Source: Bemisia tabaci (Eukaryota; Arthropoda; Insecta; Hemiptera; Aleyrodidae). From it: 64,000 nt of DNA. A model generated the notes under the pieces. It did no database searches. It saw only the letters and a program-made list of their open reading frames with translations, and had not been told where the DNA came from. Positions 57,921 to 64,000 of the stretch are shown here, piece after piece (position 1 is the stretch's first letter; the number at the start of each line of letters is the position of its first letter). The stretch spans positions 44,056,157-44,120,156 of the forward strand of contig NC_092797.1 in assembly GCF_918797505.1 (NCBI RefSeq), given 5' to 3'. A program made the position numbers and the translations under genes.

Positions 57921-58148
57921 TTGATTTTGTTTTATAAGGAAAATGGTGAAAAAGTTAGGAAATTCATATTGGAAATTGAAGCTTTAAGATATAAAGAACT
58001 TCAGATAATTAATACAGTTTATTTAGAAACGGAGTTAAAGAAGGCAAAGTTAAGGAAACTCAGAAGGAACAGGGTATTTTGTAGGAAAGGGTTGGTAGGT
58101 TTAGAATTGAATCGACGTATCGACGTATCGAACAGCGACTATCGGTAG
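57921..58148 (+). pseudogene. Relic of a charged helical protein
   Basis: Reads ILFYKENGEKVRKFILEIEA, YLETELKKAKLRKLRRNR and then degrades into repeated cgacgtatcg. The Lys/Glu/Leu helix resembles the C-terminal coil of Myb/SANT-type (zeste-like) proteins often found in transposons. No start context or splice sites were found. Confidence 0.22.
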
Positions 58149-58227
58149 TCTCGAAAAACCCCTGTAAAATACACACTAATACAATAAGCGGTTACATCAG
58201 ATCTTATGGGAGCGCACTCACACATAC

Positions 58228-58255
58228 AAAAAATCGCTTTTTCAAGCGATTTTTT
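58228..58255. repeat. Small perfect hairpin
   Basis: aaaaaatcgctt then tt and aagcgatttttt form a 12-bp stem with a short loop, ending in a T run. Terminator-like in shape but without a known transcript. Confidence 0.5.
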
Positions 58256-58430
58256 ACAAGAGAACAGAGGAGAATCTCACTAGCGATCGAGATTTTTCGA
58301 GATTTTACATTGATTAAATAGCCCAGAGTGAAAGGAAAGTTCTCTCCAGTTGATCACTGGGAGAACAAAAGAAAATCAAACGAAGCGAAAGTTGAGAAAA
58401 TACGATTGGGCCCTCTTTCTAGATTCAGTG

Positions 58431-59790
58431 GTAATTTTGATCATTGCAATCAAGTCGAAACGATACTATGGCAGGTTGCAGGCGCTCTGAGCAACTGTTT
58501 CGCCGCAGAGGTTGCACAGTAGGTATCAAGTGGAAATGGAGGCGCACCAACGTGTAGCCCACTTCAGATTATTTTTCCTCTCTCGTTGTATGCGCAAGAA
58601 TCCCTATCCTGCGCTCACAGCGAAAGTTGCGAAAGAGAAAAAATGCCCTGAAACGGGCTATACGTAAACTGATATCTTTTACCACTGTGCAGAGTTCTAC
58701 TGATTCTAGGTACAATATGCGGCACCTGATCGATCAATTTTTTTGGAGGTAGGTAGCAGATGACATTTCTTGACGGGAAACTTTAATTTCAAAATCTAAT
58801 TTTCGAAATTTGAAAATCCACGACGATGGAAGTGGTCTTACTAGCCTGGCGCATTTGAAAGTATCCAATTTTGCACCCGAAATATCTATTCTTTTTCGAT
58901 CTATCCAGTTTCAAAATAATGGATGTAGGTAGCCACCCTTAGCTAATGATTTAGCGCCCTCTTATGTATGCGCGCAAAAAATTGAAACTGCTCATTTATT
59001 TATTAGTTTGTGCATTTATTTTTTTTATTCCTTTATTTTTTATTTTCTTTAATCATTTGGAGGAATGTAATCAAAGTTCAAAAACTTTACATTATAGACG
59101 CAAAAGCCAGCTGATAACAACACCGGATGTCAGTGGGTTTGTTTCGGCGTTTTTTCAAAACTTCGGACTCGTTTACTTCAAGGGCCAAACATTTCAGAAC
59201 TGTTTTTGTTCATTCGAAGGCTTCTATTCATACTCCTTCCCCCCTCCCTTCTTAACTATAGCTCACAAGCGGGCTTGAATGAAACATTAACATTATATTT
59301 TTCATCGTGCCTCGGAAAAATATTAGCAGATTTTGGAGAGTCCATATTGCTTTACACACATTAATTAAAATATGCAGTGAAAAACTCGCAACGACGCAAA
59401 ATTGAGGTATGAATGCTTTCTTAACTCAACGCCGGTGATGAGGAAATGTGCCATTGCGCACGTGCGAGAATGTGATTTCAGCGGTAATCGTGATCTTCTG
59501 CCATCAAGTCGAGGCGATACCGGAGAAGGCGCTCTGAGCAACTATTCCGCCACAGAAGTGTTGCACAGTATCAGACGGAAATGAAGGCGCTTTGATGCAC
59601 GCAAGACCACTGACATATCGTTTACCACTGTGCAGCGTCCTACATACTGATTCTTCAATATGTGACTCTTTTTCGGTTTTGTGAGACTTGGTACCAGGTG
59701 GCATTGTTTGAAGGGAGTCTTGAATTTCAACCAAAATTTTTGAAATTCAAAAATTCAAGGCGATGGATGTGAGGCTACTAGTTCCAAAGT
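58431..59790 (+). repeat. Two diverged ~0.4-kb direct repeats
   Basis: 58431-58870 and 59477-59790 share ggtaat..tgatc, atcaagtcga, ggcgctctgagcaact, ttaccactgtgcag, cgatgga and more, in order. Each contains the dispersed core motif (reverse). About 600 bp of unrelated AT-rich DNA separates them, including a hydrophobic 104-codon ORF at 58964 that I do not accept as a gene. Confidence 0.65.
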
Positions 59791-60924
59791 GTACAATGTC
59801 CATAAAAGTGGCTTGTCACAACGCATAAAACTGTTTTGATTACTGTACGTTATGCTGCAACCTCCCTTTTCAATACTGCTAATTAAAAAGGATTTTGGCT
59901 GATTTGGCACACATTTAAATTGAATCATTGAGAACGAACACATCAACTCGGTAACTCGAAAATGCTCAATTTCCATTAAAGACAGTTAATTTATATAAAG
60001 ATCGTTGAAGTTAGCGCATCTGTTCCAACTTGGACCTTTAAAGTGTCCATAAGTAGGTACTTGTCTTTCGGCAGCAAAAATATTTTTCTTAAAGTAACTT
60101 CTTCACCTACTGTGTAGTTTTGTGTGTGTCTGGATTATTTTCATTTTTCCGAGTTGGTGTGTTTTCGTTCTCACTGATACAATTATTCTCCGATTCTCCT
60201 CGCTGAAAAAAATGGTATGCCGTTTTACCGCCTAGGATATCAAAAACGTGTCAGGAGATTCTGAGATGCAGCATCGATTGCCCGCGTAGTTGAATTTACA
60301 TTCACAGGATGTAAAGTTAACTGCGAGGGCAGTAAAGGTAATGTCTGGGGATCACCAGACACATTTTTGACATCTTAGGTGCTAGAACAACATATTATTT
60401 TTTCAATGAATGGCTGATCAAGAATCCACTTCTAACTCGAAATTTCGACCAAAATGGACATTGTGCGTACACTTCGGAACTCGTAGCCTTATATGTCGTC
60501 TCTAACTTTTTAATGCTTAAAAATTGGAATTTGGCAGTGAATTTTTCTCATATTATATTTTGTGAAGACTAGTTTTATTTGATATCATTAATACATCAAT
60601 GTTTTCAAAAACTGCACTTATGTTCTTTGTCCTCCAAGATCCTCATAAGTTCTTTCAAAACTCCCTCAACTTATCCAATTGCTCGGTTCAATACAAAAAA
60701 AATAGGCCTCAGGTCAGAATAGATATACATTTCCCATACGCCCAAAATTTCAAAAATAAGTAAGCCCGCGAGGGTGCCTGGCGCCCTTTAAGGTCCGTTT
60801 CACAGATCCCTCGTCTTGGAGGTATTAATCTAAATAGAGTGAGCACATTTAGGGACTATATCGTATCGACAGACAAAAGCTATTTTCCAAACTATGAAAG
60901 GCGATTTAACGTAAACTTTATAGT
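59791..60924. other. Intergenic, nothing recognised
   Basis: No exon or repeat family recognised. Confidence 0.45.
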
Positions 60925-61195
60925 ATATGACAAGAATTATTGAGGAGGTCAATAATAATGATACTTTACAATAAAAAAAACATTATTATAAACATTTATT
61001 GAGGGAATGATAAGGTGATGAAATGTAAAAATAATATAATTATATATGCTCAGGATTATTGAGGAAGTCAATGATAATGATACTTTACCATGAAAAAAAA
61101 AAACATGTTTACAAACAATGATTCACTGAGAATAACATGTTCAGGCTTATTGAGGTTATTAGTTATGATACTTTACCATAAGAGAGAAAAACTTT
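60925..61195 (+). repeat. Diverged ~110-bp tandem repeat, three copies
   Basis: Each copy has attattgagg...taatgatactttac(c/a)at then an A run. Copies start near 60929, 61051 and 61142. Confidence 0.65.
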
Positions 61196-61874
61196 TTTGG
61201 AAGAGTGCTTCTCGAATCACTGAAACTGGAATCATATAACTAAGAGAAAAAAAAGAAAACCTAGCTAAGCCACTCAAACAACAAAAGAACGTATCGCAAA
61301 GTCGCTGATCGGATAACTGTAAATGGTCGGAAGACCAAATGGTAAAAAAGCCGGAATGGAAAATAAGGGTATAGTGAGAGCTCTGGATGAGAAGGGGTAG
61401 TATGGGTTGGGTAGGTGCAGAATCCGCAAGGAGGGGTGATGCAATGGAAGAGGAGCGAAAGGGCCCAGCGTTAGGTTTCCGGGCGTTACGCTCATAAAGC
61501 TTATGATTTTATAATATACCTAGAGGAAGAGGAAGATTAGAGGGTGATTTTAGATCTACGATAAATACATTCATTTGATTTAATCTAGTTTACGTAATTT
61601 ATAATAAATTTAACTTTTCATTCAAAAGGGACCCCTGCACTTTTTAGAAATTTCATAAATAATAACTAAACATACCTATTCATATAAAAAAATTAAGACA
61701 AATGAAAATCTACTAAAAGGGAAGATAATAACTTAAAGATAAAATAAAATTCCTCATAATTTATCCAATAATTTGAAATAAAAATAGAGAAGTGCCCTAT
61801 TTATACATAGTATTTTGGAATATGTAGGGAAACAAATAAAAATAAGCTCTTGTTGATAACACCGGAATATTGAC
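61196..61874. other. 3' flank of the RING gene
   Basis: AT-rich after 61500. Would hold the 3' UTR of the minus-strand RING gene; no clear AATAAA on that strand close to the stop. Confidence 0.35.
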
Positions 61875-62056
61875 TCATTGAGGCGGTAACTCCTTCGGCA
61901 GCTGGTATCGCACGTCACTGCGACACCACGGACACTTTATGAATAGCTTTTGGTTGTCGGTGTTGATTCTCATCATTCGAACGCATGTGTAACACACCTC
62001 ACAACGGCAAGGCATAAACACGGTTGCTTTCCTCCGCACATAGCATATGCAACAGG
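61875..62056 (-). CDS. Terminal exon of a RING-type zinc-finger protein (possible E3 ubiquitin ligase)
   Basis: On the minus strand a pyrimidine-rich acceptor (TTCTTTCTTTTGGCAG) precedes 62056, and the exon runs 60 codons to TGA 61877-61875. Metal-ligand pattern seen: CCIC, then FMPCRCEVCYTC, then KCPWC, that is C-x2-C-x11-C-x-C-x2-C-x2-C-x16-C-x2-C, ending PKELPPQ. Spacing is that of a compact C-terminal RING, with Cys where His usually sits as fourth ligand. RING domains recruit E2 enzymes for ubiquitin transfer; C-terminal RINGs of this kind are common in IAP- and MUL1-like ligases. The CPW motif supports E2 binding. Upstream exons were not found in the window. The ORF could start at ATG 62093, but that would read through the acceptor, so I prefer the spliced start. 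Confidence 0.6.
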
Positions 62057-62678
62057 CTGCCAAAAGAAAGAATATCCTCAACAATACAGTCATTATTAAT
62101 CCAGTGGAATTGAGGGAAAGAAAATATTGGATGTATAATTAAAGTCACATCTGAAAACAACAGAACTTCATGTGCTACGCAACTGTTGGTTGATACGCCC
62201 AAGGCATAGATTTGACACTCGTCCGAAATTTTCTTTCCCTCATTCTAGCGTGAAATTTTGGATGAATGAGCTAAAGGGGCATAACTTTACGGACTACAGT
62301 GTCGAAAACTTCGCCTTAAAAAATCAGTACCTTAGTGAAGTTCTGTGAACTAAGATATACTTCCGTGTGTAAATTTCAGCGTTGCACAATTGCTTTGGAG
62401 GATTCACACATTTTCTAGGAAATGTGTGCATTCTCTTAAGAATTCAAGAACTCTTAGTATTTTTCAGGAATGTTCTCCGTAATCAAATTTGAAATACCTG
62501 AAAATATCCAATGAAATATATCCACGACTTTTAGGAAAGAAATATTTCATCAAGGGAGAAGATGCGTCTACTTAAAGGAGGTTTTTAGTCCCGAAAGTTT
62601 AAGGGTCCTAGCACGATAACCTTTTAGTTTCGGTCCCTTTTAGGAGAGTCCCATGAATTTTACCTATTGATCATGAAA
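62057..62678. other. Probable intron of the RING gene
   Basis: No upstream RING-gene exon recognised on the minus strand. A short T/A-rich sequence, no repeats seen. Confidence 0.35.
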
Positions 62679-62848
62679 TAGTGGCGAAGCGTGAATGATC
62701 GACTATCAATAGATATTTCCCCATTTGAGGCTATAGTAAAGAATTGATTATTAGGGTGTCCGTAACGAACACACCCTATGTATCGATCCTTTTCCGTAGG
62801 TTTAAATGGCAGATCCATCGATATACTGCGAAGCACGCCACGCTACTG
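62679..62848. mobile_element. hAT-type MITE, copy 5
   Basis: Ends TAGTGGCGAAGCGTG and CACGCCACGCTACTG, internal tatcgat motifs. Flanks tcatgaaa / tcatggag match at 6 of 8 bases. Confidence 0.85.
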
Positions 62849-63362
62849 TCATGGAGATAGCATAAGTTAACACAGAAACAAGTAAAATGCTGAGGATTTG
62901 ATAGCTGTGCCCAAAGTAATTTTAGCTTCTAGTCAAAAAGTTCTTCCCCCCCCCCCCAATTCAAACGCAATTCTCTGGGAAATTTAGATTTCCTCATTAT
63001 AACCGGATTTTTTTATATTTTTAAAACAATTTTTTAGATTTCCAGAGAAAATTCAATTATTCGTATAAATGTTGTGCACAATAATTGAGATAAGAAAAAA
63101 ATCAAGATACTTTCTTTTACTTTACAGCAATCAGTGGATATAAAAATATAGACGGTCAAAGGTTCAAACCACGTATCTCAGTTTGCGCCATTGCAAACCT
63201 CCGGCAATGCTTTACTCTTTAAATGGAAAGTTACTTTACGTCAATTCCGACAATGCCATGGGTCCGATTACATTTCTTCTATCCTCGGCTATTTTGACCC
63301 CGGAGCCCTCGCAGCACCATTGGCGGATCCAGAAAATAAGCAACATTGTTCTCTCCATTTAT
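62849..63362. other. Intergenic with an ATCGACGGTG-type repeat relic
   Basis: Short C run at ~62946-62957. 63150-63250 (gacggtcaaaggttcaaaccacgtatctcagtttgc) resembles the arm of the element at 29497. Confidence 0.45.
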
Positions 63363-63802
63363 GGTGATTCGATGGACGCCATATTTTGTGTCAGAACGGC
63401 ATGCAAGATATCGCATCAATTGGTTCCATTTATTCAGCTACTCGTCATTTTTCTCCAATTTTGAGATCGCAATTCTGTTGTCAGGAGACTAAAGCACTCA
63501 CTTACCAATTTTAAAAAAGAAATTCCACGTAATAAGGCCTGGTTTTTTAAGAGAGAAAATATCGCATTCGAGTGCAGTTTCGATATCAGTATCGAATGCG
63601 ATGTTTTCTTTCTAAAAAAAACCACGCCTTTATTACGTTGAATTTCTTTGTGAAAATTGGTAAGTGAGTGCTTCAGTCTCCTGATAACAGAATTGCGATC
63701 TCAAAATTGGAGAAAAATGACGAGTAGCTGAAAAAATGGAGCCAATTGATGCGATATATCGCATGCCGTTCTGACACAAAATATGGCGTCCATCGAATCA
63801 CC
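63363..63802. mobile_element. 440-bp palindrome element
   Basis: Paired positions sum to 127165. Ends ggtgattcgatggacgccat and atggcgtccatcgaatcacc; pairing runs through attttgagatcgcaattctg and accaatttt to a centre near 63582. Mirrored ORFs are artefacts. Confidence 0.85.
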
Positions 63803-64000
63803 TTAAAATTTTGCAAATGTATCGATCTTCGGAGGAGCCAGGAGTTTCGGCAAGAATCGATTTTTTAACTTAGGTTTAAATGGAGGAAATCCGGTGTTTC
63901 CAAATTGCTGGATCTGCTCAAGCGCAGCACCATTACAAAGATAGAAACTTACACGGAGAAAAATGGAACCGCGCTGAGTACCAAAAGATGGACTCCAGCA
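63803..64000. other. Window end; possible start of another element
   Basis: 63812-63890 has atgtatcgatct... and ggtttaaatgg, a scrap of the hAT-type MITE. 63952 onward (cacggagaaaaatgg) resembles the CAC.GAGAAAA element end, cut by the window. Confidence 0.3.

Noticed and set aside
58228..58255. Bacterial-style terminator
   Set aside because: A small hairpin with a T run, but the region is eukaryotic and no transcript ends here as far as can be seen.
58964..59278. 104-codon ORF with hydrophobic start
   Set aside because: The hydrophobic part is a T-rich low-complexity stretch; no domain follows.
62057..62093. Upstream extension of the RING ORF to an ATG
   Set aside because: The extension reads through a strong pyrimidine-rich acceptor; a RING exon spliced at 62056 is more likely.

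Overview
This is a window of nuclear DNA from an animal, almost certainly an insect. Genes are split by GT-AG introns, there are no operons, and the sequence is AT-rich and packed with non-autonomous DNA transposons. A CYP4-type cytochrome P450 points to an arthropod. Several terminal repeats (GGACGTATTTCTG, CCACTAGACAAGG, GGACCGC, the CAGTGGCG hAT-like ends) look to me like families abundant in whitefly (Bemisia) DNA. That species guess is from memory and untested.

Four gene pieces are well supported. (1) Positions 1091-5283, plus strand: the last three exons of a CYP4-family P450, including the K-helix, meander and haem-binding motif; its 5' part lies before the window. (2) Positions 29129-39859, plus strand: four exons of a predicted four-transmembrane protein with a long Ser-rich cytoplasmic tail holding a 15-residue repeat; its first exon was not found. 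(3) Positions 50270-55121, minus strand: a complete six-exon, 413-residue orthologue of SAPCD2 (suppressor APC domain-containing protein 2). (4) Positions 61875-62056, minus strand: the terminal exon of a RING-type zinc-finger protein. Weaker candidates are a small secreted peptide (16306-16531, minus), a frameshifted coding relic near 20.0-20.3 kb, and a charged helical relic near 57.9 kb.

Most of the rest is mobile DNA. Five copies of a ~165 bp hAT-type MITE, two CAGTGTTCGAAA hAT elements (both with exact 8-bp target duplications) and one CAGGGTCGG hAT element (exact 8-bp duplication) are present. Three ~950 bp CCCTGGTA...TACCAGGG elements are each flanked by a different 2-bp duplication. 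Six elements belong to a TGGACGTATTT family, two of them interrupted by other elements, which gives a relative order of insertion. There are giant foldbacks (1471-3108, 14649-15849) and compact hairpins (34447-34704, 63363-63802 and others). Diverged tandem arrays lie at 7.7-10.0 kb, 19.0-19.8 kb and 60.9-61.2 kb, and an exact 171-bp tandem duplication lies at 34963-35304.

The genes are unrelated in function and do not form a pathway. The notable themes are transposon load inside introns (one hAT element 22 bp after a splice donor, another element ending 52 bp before an acceptor) and a ~65 bp core (gcgccttcaatt...gaatagttgc) that recurs inside several otherwise unrelated repeats.
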